DNA of 64,000 bases from Marinobacterium rhizophilum. Its GTDB lineage: Bacteria > Pseudomonadota > Gammaproteobacteria > Pseudomonadales > Balneatricaceae. The stretch lies in the NCBI RefSeq assembly GCF_024397915.1, contig NZ_CP073347.1, positions 2,418,001 to 2,482,000 of the forward strand, written 5' to 3'. A program made the position numbers and the translations under genes. The notes beneath the pieces are model-generated. The model worked only from the letters and a program-made list of their open reading frames with translations. It had not been told where the DNA came from and ran no database searches. Below are positions 26,579 to 35,463 of the stretch, piece after piece; within the stretch, counting starts at the first letter, position 1, and each line of letters opens with the position of its first letter.

Positions 26579-27589
26579 CTAGCGGACACCGTAGTACCCC
26601 CTGAACCAGTGCACAAATCGCTCGACCCCCTCCTCCAGCCCGACTGCCGGGCTGAACCCGGTTTGGTTGCGCAACGCCTCGGTCGAGGCCCAGGTACGGG
26701 CCACATCACCCGGCTGCATGGGCAGGAAGTTCTTGCGCGCTGGCACACCCAGAGCGGTCTCCAGCGTGCGGACAAAATCCAGCAGCCCCACCGGCTGGCC
26801 CGCCCCTATATTGAAAATCCGGTACGGCGCCGAGCTCTGACCGCGACTGCCCTGTTCCGGCGTCCAGCCAGGCTGCATTCCCGGGATCTGATCCAGCACC
26901 CGCACTACGCCTTCGACTATGTCATCGATGTAGGTAAAGTCGCGGCTCATGTCGCCCTGGTTATAGATATCGATCGCCTCGCCGGCGCAGATGGCACGGG
27001 CGAACTTGATCGGCGCCATGTCCGGACGCCCCCAGGGACCATAGACGGTAAAAAAGCGCAGCCCTGTGGCAGGCAGGCCGTAGAGGTGGGAATAGGAGTG
27101 GGCCAGCAGCTCGCCGGACTTCTTGGTGGCGGCATAAAGAGACACCGGATGATCCACTGCATCCGACTCGGCAAAGGGCACCCGGGTATTGAGCCCGTAA
27201 ACGGAACTGGATGAAGCGTATACCAGGTGCGCCACCTGCTGAGCCCGGCAACCTTCCAGCACATTCAGCAGGCCCGCCAGGTTGGCATCCACATAGGCAT
27301 GGGGATTCTCCAGCGAATAGCGCACCCCGGCCTGGGCCGCCAGGTGGATCACTCGATCGAAGGCATGATCGGCAAACAGTGCCTCCATTGCAACGCGATC
27401 CGCAAGGTCGGCGTTCACAAAGCGAAAGCCGGGGTCGGACTCAAGCAGCGCCAGGCGCGCACGCTTGAGTGCCGGATCGTAGTAATCATTCAGGCTGTCC
27501 AGCCCCTGCACCTGCCAGCCTGCGCGCAACAGCCGCCTGGCCACATGGAAACCGATAAATCCGGCAACACCGGTGATGAGTACGTTCAT
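26579..27589 (-). CDS. NAD-dependent epimerase, UDP-glucuronate 4-epimerase type
   Basis: Extended SDR enzyme of 336 residues, probably converting UDP-glucuronate to UDP-galacturonate. The N-terminal NAD motif is GVAGFIG (7-13). The active-site pair is Tyr152/Lys156 in YAATKKSGE, with SSSSV (126-130) before it. The substrate-family cue is LDSLNDYYDPALKRARL, characteristic of LspL/CapI-like UDP-glucuronate epimerases. The start is the ATG complementary to 27587-27589; eight upstream in-frame codons are not conserved. It converges with galU and is divergent from ugd. A UDP-glucose or UDP-GlcNAc 4-epimerase role is less likely but not excluded. Confidence 0.88.
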   Translation of the reverse strand: MNVLITGVAGFIGFHVARRLLRAGWQVQGLDSLNDYYDPALKRARLALLESDPGFRFVNADLADRVAMEALFADHAFDRVIHLAAQAGVRYSLENPHAYVDANLAGLLNVLEGCRAQQVAHLVYASSSSVYGLNTRVPFAESDAVDHPVSLYAATKKSGELLAHSYSHLYGLPATGLRFFTVYGPWGRPDMAPIKFARAICAGEAIDIYNQGDMSRDFTYIDDIVEGVVRVLDQIPGMQPGWTPEQGSRGQSSAPYRIFNIGAGQPVGLLDFVRTLETALGVPARKNFLPMQPGDVARTWASTEALRNQTGFSPAVGLEEGVERFVHWFRGYYGVR

Positions 27590-27778
27590 CCGCCAACCCT
27601 TGACCCTGCCCATCCGGCAGAGGCTCCCGTGCCCCTGCCTTTGAGCCGCACTATATCACTAACTGCCCGTGCAGCTCAGGCAGGATCAATAAACTGCAAT
27701 CTAAATCCGCCAGACTCTGGGCATCGTACTGCGCTGCGGTTAGTCTTCTGAACATCTCTGTTTCAATGCGGGAAAGCT

Positions 27779-29128
27779 ATGAAAATCACGGTATTTGGCA
27801 GCGGCTATGTTGGCCTGGTCACCGGAACCTGCCTGGCGGACGTCGGCCATGACGTTCTGTGCATCGATGTGGATCAGGCCAAGATCGAGGGCCTGAACCA
27901 GGGTGTTTTACCCATCTACGAACCCGGCCTGGGCGCCATGCTCAAGCGCAATCACAGCGAAGGCCGGCTGCAGTTCAGCACGTCGGCCGAGCGCGGCGTC
28001 GAGCATGGTCAATTGCAGTTTATCGCCGTGGGCACACCGCCCGACGACGATGGCTCGGCGGACCTGCGCCATGTGCTGGCCGTGGCCCGCACCATCGGCA
28101 GCCACATGACCGGTTACAAGGTGGTAGTCGACAAGTCCACCGTACCGGTGGGCACCGCCGACAAAGTCAGACGCGAGATTGCTACCGCCCTGGCCGCGCG
28201 CCAGACGGAGCTGGAGTTCGATGTCTGCTCCAACCCCGAGTTTCTGAAGGAAGGCGCCGCCATCGAGGACTTCACCAAGGCCGCCCGCATTGTCATTGGC
28301 ACCGACAGTGAGCGGGTGCGCGGCCTGATGCGTGAATGCTACAGCCCCTACAACCGTAATCGCGACAAACTGATGTTCATGGACCTGCGTGCCGCCGAAC
28401 TGACCAAGTATGCCGCCAACGCCATGCTGGCCACCAAGATCAGCTTCATGAATGAACTGGCGCAACTGGCAGAGCGCCTGGGCGTGGATATCGAACAGGT
28501 ACGCCAGGGCATCGGTTCTGACCCACGTATCGGCTACCACTTTATCTACCCCGGTTGCGGTTACGGCGGCTCCTGCTTCCCCAAGGACGTCAAGGCTCTC
28601 ACCCGTACGGCGCTGGATGCTGGCCACGACGCCCCCCTGCTGAACGCCGTCGAACAGGTCAACCAGCGCCAGAAGCAGACGCTGTTCCACAAGCTGCAAC
28701 AGGGGCTTGGCAACAACCTGCGCGGCAAGCGCATCGCCATCTGGGGTCTGGCCTTCAAGCCCAACACCGATGACATGCGTGAGGCACCAAGTCGCAGCCT
28801 GATGGAAGCGCTCTGGGATGCGGGCGCCAGTGTCAGTGTCTACGACCCCGAAGCCCTCAACGAATGCCATCGCATCTACGGCAAGCGCACCGACCTCAAC
28901 CTCGCCGCCACCCGTGAACTGGCGGTGGAAGATGCGGATGCCCTGGTGATCTGTACCGAATGGAAGGCCTTTCGCACCCTGGACTTCGCCTGGCTCAAGA
29001 CCCAGCTGCGCACACCGCTGATTGTCGATGGACGCAACCTCTATGCCCCCCAGGATGTCCACCGGGCCGGTCTGGCGTATTACGCCGTTGGCCGGGGCGA
29101 CTCGTTGCAGGCGATTCCCCGCGACTAG
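27779..29128 (+). CDS. ugd: UDP-glucose 6-dehydrogenase
   Basis: Oxidises UDP-glucose to UDP-glucuronate with two NAD. The product has 449 residues. The NAD motif GSGYVGLVTG (7-16), VDKSTVPVGTADKVR and the catalytic Cys266 in YGGSCFPKDVKAL are all visible, as is the C-terminal domain (IWGLAFKPNTDDMREAPS). It is divergent from the epimerase gene and followed by a mosaic repeat element and terminator. Confidence 0.96.
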   Translation: MKITVFGSGYVGLVTGTCLADVGHDVLCIDVDQAKIEGLNQGVLPIYEPGLGAMLKRNHSEGRLQFSTSAERGVEHGQLQFIAVGTPPDDDGSADLRHVLAVARTIGSHMTGYKVVVDKSTVPVGTADKVRREIATALAARQTELEFDVCSNPEFLKEGAAIEDFTKAARIVIGTDSERVRGLMRECYSPYNRNRDKLMFMDLRAAELTKYAANAMLATKISFMNELAQLAERLGVDIEQVRQGIGSDPRIGYHFIYPGCGYGGSCFPKDVKALTRTALDAGHDAPLLNAVEQVNQRQKQTLFHKLQQGLGNNLRGKRIAIWGLAFKPNTDDMREAPSRSLMEALWDAGASVSVYDPEALNECHRIYGKRTDLNLAATRELAVEDADALVICTEWKAFRTLDFAWLKTQLRTPLIVDGRNLYAPQDVHRAGLAYYAVGRGDSLQAIPRD

Positions 29129-29146
29129 ACTGCGATGGGTAGCTAC

Positions 29147-29246
29147 GGAGCCCTACTCCTCGGCTTTGGCTCCTGCGCCGCCCTATCTCCTACATCCCTG
29201 TAGTCGTGTGCATCCATGCACCCGCAGGATAAATACGTCCATGTAT
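29147..29246 (+). repeat. Mosaic hairpin repeat, element A
   Basis: The first of three related intergenic elements. It holds GGAGCC/GGCTCC arms (29147-29152, 29168-29173) and three minihairpins with 5-bp stems and 4-nt loops: CTACA-TCCC-TGTAG (29190-29203), GTGCA-TCCA-TGCAC (29208-29221) and ATACG-TCCA-TGTAT (29233-29246). CCCGC follows the second. The block shares about 35 bp of left-hand sequence with element C. It lies in the tail-to-tail ugd/aceF gap and touches a terminator. I do not recognise it as REP, BIME or ERIC. Confidence 0.8.
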
Positions 29247-29275
29247 AAAAAAGGCCACTCGATTGAGTGGCCTTT
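29247..29275. terminator. Bidirectional terminator after ugd
   Basis: Perfect arms AAAGGCCACTC and GAGTGGCCTTT with a GATT loop, flanked by A-rich sequence on the left and T-rich on the right, directly after element A. Confidence 0.88.
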
Positions 29276-29355
29276 GTTTGTATTGACTGAATACATGTAT
29301 CTGTAGCTTTGTAAAAGCGCTTCCCTTTCCCGGGCACGGCTTGCACTGCAGGCCG

Positions 29356-29388
29356 GTAAAAAATCAGGACCCCAAACAGGGCCCTGAC
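29356..29388 (-). terminator. Intrinsic terminator of the aceE-aceF operon
   Basis: Arms TCAGG-CCC (29364-29372) and GGG-CCTGA (29379-29387) with one internal mismatch, followed on the minus strand by a T6 tract (29358-29363). It lies 34 bp after the aceF stop. Between it and the ugd terminator I see no further structure. Confidence 0.72.
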
Positions 29389-29421
29389 GCCAAGGTTTTG
29401 GAAGTGGGTCTTTCCAAAGTG

Positions 29422-31386
29422 CTACAGCACCAAGCGACGGATATCGCTCAGCAGACTGTTCAGGTACGTCAGGAAGCGTCCAGCATCCCCGCCGTTGATC
29501 GCCCGATGATCATAGGACAGGCACAGCGGCAGCATCAGGCGCGGCTCGAACTCCTTGCCATTCCAGCGCGGCTCGATGTCCGCCTTGGAAACGCCCAGGA
29601 TACCGACTTCCGGCGCCGGTACGATGGGCGTAAAGCCGGTTCCACCGATACCGCCCAGGCTCGAGATGGTAAAGCAGCAGCCCTGCATCTCGTTGGGTTT
29701 CAGCTTGCGATCCTTGGCCTTGGCAGCCAGCTCGTTCGCTTCGCGGGACAGTTCGTAGATGGACTTCTTGTCCGCATCCTTGATCACCGGCACCATCAGA
29801 CCGTTGGGCGTATCGACCGCCAGACCGACGTTGATGTATTTCTTCAACACGATGTGTTCGCCATCGGCATGCAGCGAGGCGTTGAACTTGGGGTTCTCCT
29901 TCAGCGCCTGGGCCACCGCCTTGATGATGAAGGGCAGCGGCGTGAGCTTGACGCCCTCTTTCGCGGCGGCCTCCTTCATTTCCTTGCGGAAGGCTTCCAG
30001 TTCGGTGATATCCGACTTGTCGAACTGGGTCACGTGCGGCACGTTGAGCCAGCAACGCGTCATGTTCGCCGCGGTCACCTTGGCAATCTTGCTCATCTTC
30101 TGCATTTCGATTTCGCCAAACTGGCTGAAATCGATTTCAGGGACAGCCGGAATGCCGGAACCAACAGCAGCACCCGCCGCCGCAGGCCTTTGCGCCAGCG
30201 CCTTGAGGGAGGTCTTGACGAAGTTCTGCACGTCTTCCTTGACGATACGGCCACGACGACCGGTGCCGCTGACCTGGGACAGGTCCACGCCGAACTCGCG
30301 GGCGATGGCACGAACGGCCGGGCCGGCATGCACGCTGCGGTTCTTCTGTTCCAGCGCCTGGTTCACCGTCGTACCCGCAGCCTTGGCTGGGGCCGAGGCA
30401 GCAGGAGCCGCGGCGGGAGCCGGTGCAGCGGCTGCCGCCGCAGGAGCAGGTGCAGCGGCTGCCGCCGCAACTGCAGCACTGCCGGCCACTTCCAGCGTGA
30501 TGATCAGATCGCCTTCATTGCAGGTTCCACCGGCACTGATGCTGACAGACTTGACGGTACCGCCCTTGGGCGCCGGCACTTCCATCGAGGCCTTGTCGGT
30601 TTCCACGGCGATCAGGCTGTCGCCCTCGGCAATGACATCACCGACCTTGACCAGCACTTCAACCACGTCCACGTCGGTGGCACCGCTGAGATCCGGCACC
30701 CGGACCTCTTCAATGCCACCGGCAGTCGCCGGGGCGGCCGCGACAGGCGCGGGCGCCGCTGCTGCAGGCGCGGCAACCGGAGCCTCGGCCGCAGGAGCGG
30801 GTGCTGCTGCACCGGCCACTTCCAGCGTCAGAATCAGGTCACCTTCGTTGCAGGTGCCGCCCGCAGCAATGCGGACGTCCTTGACCGTGCCGCCCATCGG
30901 CGCCGGCACTTCCATGGACGCCTTGTCGGTTTCCACCGCGATCAGGCTGTCGCCCTCGGCGATCACGTCTCCGGCCTTGACCAGGACTTCCACCACATCA
31001 ACGTCGGTCGCGCCGCTGAGATCCGGTACCCGAACCTCTTCGACGCTGGCCGCGGCCGGTGCCGCAGCAGGCGCTGCGGCTGCAGGAGCGGGGGCCGCAG
31101 CAGCAGGCGCCGCCGCAGTCTCAACCGGTGCTTCGGGAGCGGCTGAAGCGCCGGTTTCCAGTACCAGAATCTGGTCACCTTCGTTGCAGGTGCCGCCTTC
31201 CTTGATAATCACTTCCTTGACGGTGCCACCGTGGGTGGAGGGTACTTCCATCGAGGCCTTGTCGGTCTCAACGGCGATCAGGCTGTCGCCTTCGCTAATA
31301 ACATCGCCAGCCTGGACCAGCACCTCGACGACATCGACATCCGAGGCGCCACTGAGGTCTGGAACGGTAATTGTGATAGTGCTCAC
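29422..31386 (-). CDS. aceF: Pyruvate dehydrogenase E2, dihydrolipoamide acetyltransferase
   Basis: Core subunit of the pyruvate dehydrogenase complex; transfers acetyl groups from lipoamide to CoA. The product has 654 residues. Three lipoyl domains are seen, with lipoyl lysines at about 43, 155 and 265 in ETDKASMEVP, joined by Ala/Pro-rich swinging linkers. Then come a peripheral-subunit-binding domain (about 345-385, VRAIAREFGVDLSQVSGTG) and the catalytic domain ending with the active-site DHRAINGGDAG. Lipoyl domains 2 and 3 differ at only a handful of residues. It lies 46 bp downstream of aceE. No lpd gene is in the window. Confidence 0.96.
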   Translation of the reverse strand: MSTITITVPDLSGASDVDVVEVLVQAGDVISEGDSLIAVETDKASMEVPSTHGGTVKEVIIKEGGTCNEGDQILVLETGASAAPEAPVETAAAPAAAAPAPAAAAPAAAPAAASVEEVRVPDLSGATDVDVVEVLVKAGDVIAEGDSLIAVETDKASMEVPAPMGGTVKDVRIAAGGTCNEGDLILTLEVAGAAAPAPAAEAPVAAPAAAAPAPVAAAPATAGGIEEVRVPDLSGATDVDVVEVLVKVGDVIAEGDSLIAVETDKASMEVPAPKGGTVKSVSISAGGTCNEGDLIITLEVAGSAAVAAAAAAPAPAAAAAAPAPAAAPAASAPAKAAGTTVNQALEQKNRSVHAGPAVRAIAREFGVDLSQVSGTGRRGRIVKEDVQNFVKTSLKALAQRPAAAGAAVGSGIPAVPEIDFSQFGEIEMQKMSKIAKVTAANMTRCWLNVPHVTQFDKSDITELEAFRKEMKEAAAKEGVKLTPLPFIIKAVAQALKENPKFNASLHADGEHIVLKKYINVGLAVDTPNGLMVPVIKDADKKSIYELSREANELAAKAKDRKLKPNEMQGCCFTISSLGGIGGTGFTPIVPAPEVGILGVSKADIEPRWNGKEFEPRLMLPLCLSYDHRAINGGDAGRFLTYLNSLLSDIRRLVL

Positions 31387-31432
31387 GATAATGTCCTCTT
31401 AATTCTCAACCGTTACGAAGTTCACAGGAGCC

Positions 31433-34108
31433 TTAAACGGTCCAGGGCGCCGGTTTTTCCGGGTTCAGGTTGAACTTCTGCATCGCCTTGGCAACGTCGG
31501 TTGCAGGCACCTTGCCTTCTTCCTGCAGCGCCTTGAGCGCGGCCAGAACGACGTAGTAACGGTTAACTTCGAAGAACTCACGCAGCTTGGTGCGTGTATC
31601 GGAACGTCCGAAACCATCGGTACCCAGCACCTTGTAGCGGTGCGGGATAAATTCACGCAGCTGATCGGCGAACATGCGCATGTAGTCGGTCGAGGCAATG
31701 ACCGGACCCTGACGGTCCTTCAGGCACTCGGTGACGAAAGGCACGCGCGGCTCGTCGGCCGGGTGCATCATGTTCCAGCGATCCACTTCCTGTGCTTCAC
31801 GGCGCAGTTCGTTGATCGAGGTAGTGCTCCAGACATCAGATTCGATACCGAACTCTTCACGCAGGATGATCGCCGCTTCACGCACTTCGCGCAAAATGGT
31901 GCCACAACCCATCAGCTGTACCTTGAGCTCTGCATCCTTGCCTTCTTCCAGCAGGTACATGCCCTTGATGATGTTTTCCTCTGCACCGACCGGCATTTCC
32001 GGGTGGGTGTAGTTTTCATTCATCGTGGTGATGTAGTAGAAACGGTTTTCCTGTTTCTTGTACATGCGCTCAAGGCCGTCCTGCACGATAACGGTCACTT
32101 CATAGGCGTAGGTCGGGTCGTAGCTGACACAGTTGGGAATCATCTGCGCCATCAGGTGGCTGTGGCCATCCTGGTGCTGCAGGCCCTCGCCGTTGAGAGT
32201 AGTACGACCGGAGGTCGCACCGATCAGGAAACCGCGGGCCTGGCTGTCGCCGGCCGCCCAGATCAGGTCCATGACGCGCTGGAAGCCGAACATCGAGTAG
32301 AAGATGTAGAACGGCACCATCGGGCAGTTGTTGTTGCTGTAGGAGGTCGCACAGGCTAGCCAGGCGGAGAAAGCGCCAGCTTCGTTGATGCCCTCTTCCA
32401 GCACCTGACCGGTTTTGGATTCCTTGTAGAACATGATCTGGTCAGAGTCATGCGGTACATAACGCTGGCCGGCCGAGGTGTAGATACCCAGCTGACGGAA
32501 CATGCCTTCCATACCGAAGGTACGGGCTTCGTCCGGCACGATCGGGACGATGCGGTTGCCGATCTGCTTGTCCTTCACCAGCACGTTCATCACGCGGTTC
32601 AGACCCATCTGGGTCGAGAGCTCGCGTTCACCGCTGGACTTGAGCTGGCTGGCAAAAGCGTCCAGCGCCGGTGTTTCCAGCACTTCAAACTCGGTACGAC
32701 GGGTCGGATAGAAGCCGCCGAGCTGCTTGCGGCGCTCGAACATGTACTTCATTTCCGGCGAGTCCGGTGACGGACGGTAGTACGGCACGTCGTTCAGCTG
32801 CTCGTCGGTCAACGGGATATTGAAGTTGTCACGGAACGCCTTGAGGTCATCCAGCGCGACTTTCTTGATGGAGTGGGTATCGTTCTTCGCCTGGCCGGAC
32901 GTGCCGGTGCCGTAGCCCTTGACGGTCTGCGCCAGGATCACGGTGGGCTGGCCCTTGTGCTGGTAGGCGGCCTGGTAGGCGGCATACACCTTGTAGGGAT
33001 CGTGACCGCCACGGTTCAGGTTCATGATGTCCTGGTCGGACATGTCCTTCACCATCTCGAGCAGTTCCGGGTATTTGCCGAAGAAATGCTCGCGGGTGTA
33101 GGCGCCACCGTTGGCCTTGTAGTTCTGCAGCTCGCCGTCGCAGACCTCGTCCATGCGCTTTTGCAGCAGGCCGGTGGTGTCTTTTTCCAGCAGCGGGTCC
33201 CAGTGACGGCCCCACAGGCACTTGACCACGTTCCAGCCGGCACCGCGGAAGATGCCTTCAAGCTCCTGCACGATCTTGCCGTTACCACGCACCGGCCCGT
33301 CGAGGCGCTGCAGGTTGCAGTTGATAACGAAGATCAGGTTCTCAAGATGTTCACGGCCGGCCAGGGAAATGGCACCCAGGGTTTCCGGCTCGTCACACTC
33401 ACCGTCGCCCAGGAACGCCCAGATCTTGCGATCGCCGCGATTGATCAGGCTGCGGGCAGACAGGTAACGCATGACATGCGCCTGGTAGATCGCCTGAATC
33501 GGGCCCAGACCCATGGATACGGTCGGGAACTGCCAGAAGTCCGGCATCAGCCAGGGGTGGGGGTAGGACGACAGACCATTGCCGTCCACTTCGCGACGGA
33601 AGTTGTCGAGCTGCTCTTCGGTCAAACGGCCTTCGAGATAGGCGCGGGCGTAAATACCGGGGGAGATGTGCCCCTGGAAGAACACCATGTCGGCATCCTG
33701 CTCGCCTTCATTGCCGCGGAAAAAGTAGTTAAAGCCAATATCGTACAGCGTGGCGGACGACGAAAAGCTGGAAATGTGACCACCCAGACCTTCCTTGTTG
33801 TCGTTGGCGCGCATGACCATCGCCATCGCGTTCCAGCGAATAAAGGAACGGATACGACGTTCAACAAACAGATCACCCGGCATGCGACTTTCGTCTTTGG
33901 GGGCGATGGTGTTGCGGTACGGGGTGGTGGTGGCACCGGCGCTACCTACGCCGATATCTGCTGCCTTGCGCCCCAGCTGCTTGAGAATAAACCGAGCACG
34001 GTCATCACCGTCGCTTTTGGCAACAGACTCCAGTGCGTCCAACCATTCATGGGTTTCAATCGGATCAATATCTTCAACGAATTCTTGCACTTTGCTTTCT
34101 CCACTCAT
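31433..34108 (-). CDS. aceE: Pyruvate dehydrogenase E1 component (homodimeric)
   Basis: Thiamine-diphosphate enzyme that decarboxylates pyruvate and acetylates the E2 lipoyl groups. The product has 891 residues, typical for the single-chain gammaproteobacterial type. The ThDP motif starts GDGECDEPETLGAISLAGRE (about 230) and ends with INCNLQRLDGPV. GHISSFSSSATLYDIGFNYF and the C-terminal VLGTDGFGRSDTR are also diagnostic. The start is the ATG complementary to 34106-34108 (MSGESKVQE), near the promoter and operator at 34205-34261. Confidence 0.97.
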   Translation of the reverse strand: MSGESKVQEFVEDIDPIETHEWLDALESVAKSDGDDRARFILKQLGRKAADIGVGSAGATTTPYRNTIAPKDESRMPGDLFVERRIRSFIRWNAMAMVMRANDNKEGLGGHISSFSSSATLYDIGFNYFFRGNEGEQDADMVFFQGHISPGIYARAYLEGRLTEEQLDNFRREVDGNGLSSYPHPWLMPDFWQFPTVSMGLGPIQAIYQAHVMRYLSARSLINRGDRKIWAFLGDGECDEPETLGAISLAGREHLENLIFVINCNLQRLDGPVRGNGKIVQELEGIFRGAGWNVVKCLWGRHWDPLLEKDTTGLLQKRMDEVCDGELQNYKANGGAYTREHFFGKYPELLEMVKDMSDQDIMNLNRGGHDPYKVYAAYQAAYQHKGQPTVILAQTVKGYGTGTSGQAKNDTHSIKKVALDDLKAFRDNFNIPLTDEQLNDVPYYRPSPDSPEMKYMFERRKQLGGFYPTRRTEFEVLETPALDAFASQLKSSGERELSTQMGLNRVMNVLVKDKQIGNRIVPIVPDEARTFGMEGMFRQLGIYTSAGQRYVPHDSDQIMFYKESKTGQVLEEGINEAGAFSAWLACATSYSNNNCPMVPFYIFYSMFGFQRVMDLIWAAGDSQARGFLIGATSGRTTLNGEGLQHQDGHSHLMAQMIPNCVSYDPTYAYEVTVIVQDGLERMYKKQENRFYYITTMNENYTHPEMPVGAEENIIKGMYLLEEGKDAELKVQLMGCGTILREVREAAIILREEFGIESDVWSTTSINELRREAQEVDRWNMMHPADEPRVPFVTECLKDRQGPVIASTDYMRMFADQLREFIPHRYKVLGTDGFGRSDTRTKLREFFEVNRYYVVLAALKALQEEGKVPATDVAKAMQKFNLNPEKPAPWTV

Positions 34109-34204
34109 TCTTATTCGAGCAGTCAATCCCACGTAAGCGTTAAGACGGAACAGCCTGTTGTTCAGGCTCTTCCGCGCCCTACCATCTTCTCGTTCTTATT
34201 ATCT

Positions 34205-34219
34205 TGTAGTATTACTACA
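34205..34219. promoter_or_regulatory. Operator-like palindrome in front of aceE
   Basis: A perfect 15-bp palindrome with core TAGTATTACTA, which fits the GT-N3-AC core of FadR-subfamily GntR repressors. It lies a few bases downstream of the predicted aceE start point. A related half site GTAGTAATA lies at 34288-34296. It differs in its outer bases from the TTGGT boxes at 35315 and 35464. Confidence 0.55.
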
Positions 34220-34232
34220 GAATGGCGTCATT

Positions 34233-34261
34233 ATTATGCACATATCGAGTATTGATGGCAA
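34233..34261 (-). promoter_or_regulatory. Predicted aceE promoter
   Basis: On the minus strand TTGCCA (34256-34261) and CATAAT (34233-34238) are separated by 17 bp; each has one mismatch to consensus. The start point would fall near 34226, just before the palindrome at 34205-34219 and about 118 bp before the aceE ATG. The rest of the 34109-34430 gap shows no gene. Confidence 0.6.
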
Positions 34262-34430
34262 CAAAGCACACACAAAGCAAGATTTCTGTAGTAATAATAC
34301 CGAATTGAAAATTGAACTCTCTCAGCCCTGACAGGCCCGGCGTAACAATGCTCCCTTGCCGCGGGCTGTTTTGAGGCCAAAGACCTTCCAGTTGCAGCAT
34401 TGCGCCGGAGAGTTACGCCCAAATCACCCC

Positions 34431-35192
34431 TCAAACACCGGCGTTGGCCCGACGCAGCGCCCGCTCCTGGCGGGTATTTTCCCGTTCGCCCTCAAGCAAT
34501 ACCTCCTCGACGTAGGCAATATGATGGTGGGCAGCCTTGCGCGCGTTGTCCGGCTCACCGGCAAGGATAGCAGTCATCAGGGCACTGTGCTGATCATGGA
34601 TCTTTTCCCGGTAACCCGGCCTTGGGTAAATGTTCAACAGGTTGTCAGTAATGTGCTGGCGCAGCAGGCTAAAAAGGGCCCGCATCATGTGCAGCAGCAC
34701 CATGTTGTGGGTCGCCGCGGCAATCGACAGGTGAAACTCCACGTCGGCCTCAACTTCCTTGTCGAACTCTTTCCTGCTGTGGAAGAGCTGCAGCGCATCA
34801 TAGCGAGCCCGAATTGCTTCGCGATCGGCGGCCGTCCCGCGTAACGCCGCGTAGTATGCGGACACCCCCTCAAGTGCGTGACGAAACTCCAACAGGTCAT
34901 ACTGGGCTTCGGGGTGCGTTTTAAACAACTCAAGCAATGGATCGGAAAAGGAGCCGCCAAGCTCTTCAGATACGTAGGTGCCACCGCCCTGGCGACTGAC
35001 CAGCAGCCCTTTGGCAGCGAGCTTTTGCACGGCTTCACGCAAAGACGGCCTTGAGACATCGAACTGTTTGGCCAGCTCGCGCTCGGGCAGCAGCTTCTGG
35101 CCCGGCTTGAGCGTCCCCTCAAGGATCATTTCCTCCATCTGCTGCACGATGACATCGGAAATTTTGGGCTGTTTAACCCGCTGATAAGTCAC
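34431..35192 (-). CDS. pdhR: GntR/FadR-subfamily repressor, PdhR/LldR type
   Basis: Transcriptional regulator of 253 residues. The N-terminal winged helix-turn-helix has PKISDVIVQQMEEMILEG, LLPERELAKQFDVSRPSLRE (about 38-57) and GLLVSRQGGGTYV. The C-terminal FCD ligand domain shows the metal-site histidine pattern (EFHLSIA, HHIAYVEE). Over the DNA-binding domain it resembles E. coli PdhR closely. It is placed between aceEF and a TRAP/D-lactate dehydrogenase operon, with PdhR-like boxes in its own 5' region, so it probably senses pyruvate or lactate and controls both sides. The name LldR would be equally defensible. Confidence 0.85.
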   Translation of the reverse strand: MTYQRVKQPKISDVIVQQMEEMILEGTLKPGQKLLPERELAKQFDVSRPSLREAVQKLAAKGLLVSRQGGGTYVSEELGGSFSDPLLELFKTHPEAQYDLLEFRHALEGVSAYYAALRGTAADREAIRARYDALQLFHSRKEFDKEVEADVEFHLSIAAATHNMVLLHMMRALFSLLRQHITDNLLNIYPRPGYREKIHDQHSALMTAILAGEPDNARKAAHHHIAYVEEVLLEGERENTRQERALRRANAGV

Positions 35193-35314
35193 CTTAAAAC
35201 TCCCCCTGCTTCACAGGCACCATGCTAAAACCCTAATAAAACCGTTATGTTACGGCGCTTTTCCAGCAGGCGCCTATAGTTGTTGTTACGTAGGTACGCA
35301 GACTCTGAGATTAA

Positions 35315-35331
35315 AATTGGTAATACCAGTT
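35315..35331. promoter_or_regulatory. PdhR/LldR-type operator box 1
   Basis: AATTGGTAATACCAGTT matches the TTGGT-N3-ACCAA operator pattern with one mismatch. It lies about 125 bp upstream of the pdhR start and about 85 bp upstream of the dctP -35, so it could serve autoregulation. Confidence 0.72.
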
Positions 35332-35415
35332 TTCTACCCTATCAGCCTGCGCTTATCAAGCGCGCCCCCGCACAGCTTGGGCAATTCGTTGAAACCGGTT
35401 TTAAGGATGAAAGCC

Positions 35416-35445
35416 TTGACAGGGACTGTACAGAAAAAATACAGT
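35416..35445 (+). promoter_or_regulatory. Predicted promoter of the TRAP/dld operon
   Basis: TTGACA (35416-35421) and TACAGT (35440-35445) with an 18-bp spacer, about 113 bp before the dctP ATG. Operator box 2 lies just downstream. Nothing else gene-like is seen in the 35193-35558 gap. Confidence 0.6.
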
Positions 35446-35463
35446 AGCAACACCAGGGAGGTA

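Noticed and set aside
29341..31402. Long open frames on the plus strand opposite aceF
   Set aside because: They are mirror images of the Ala/Pro-rich lipoyl linkers and GC-rich codon bias of aceF. They have no family similarity, and the minus-strand frame encodes a complete E2 protein.
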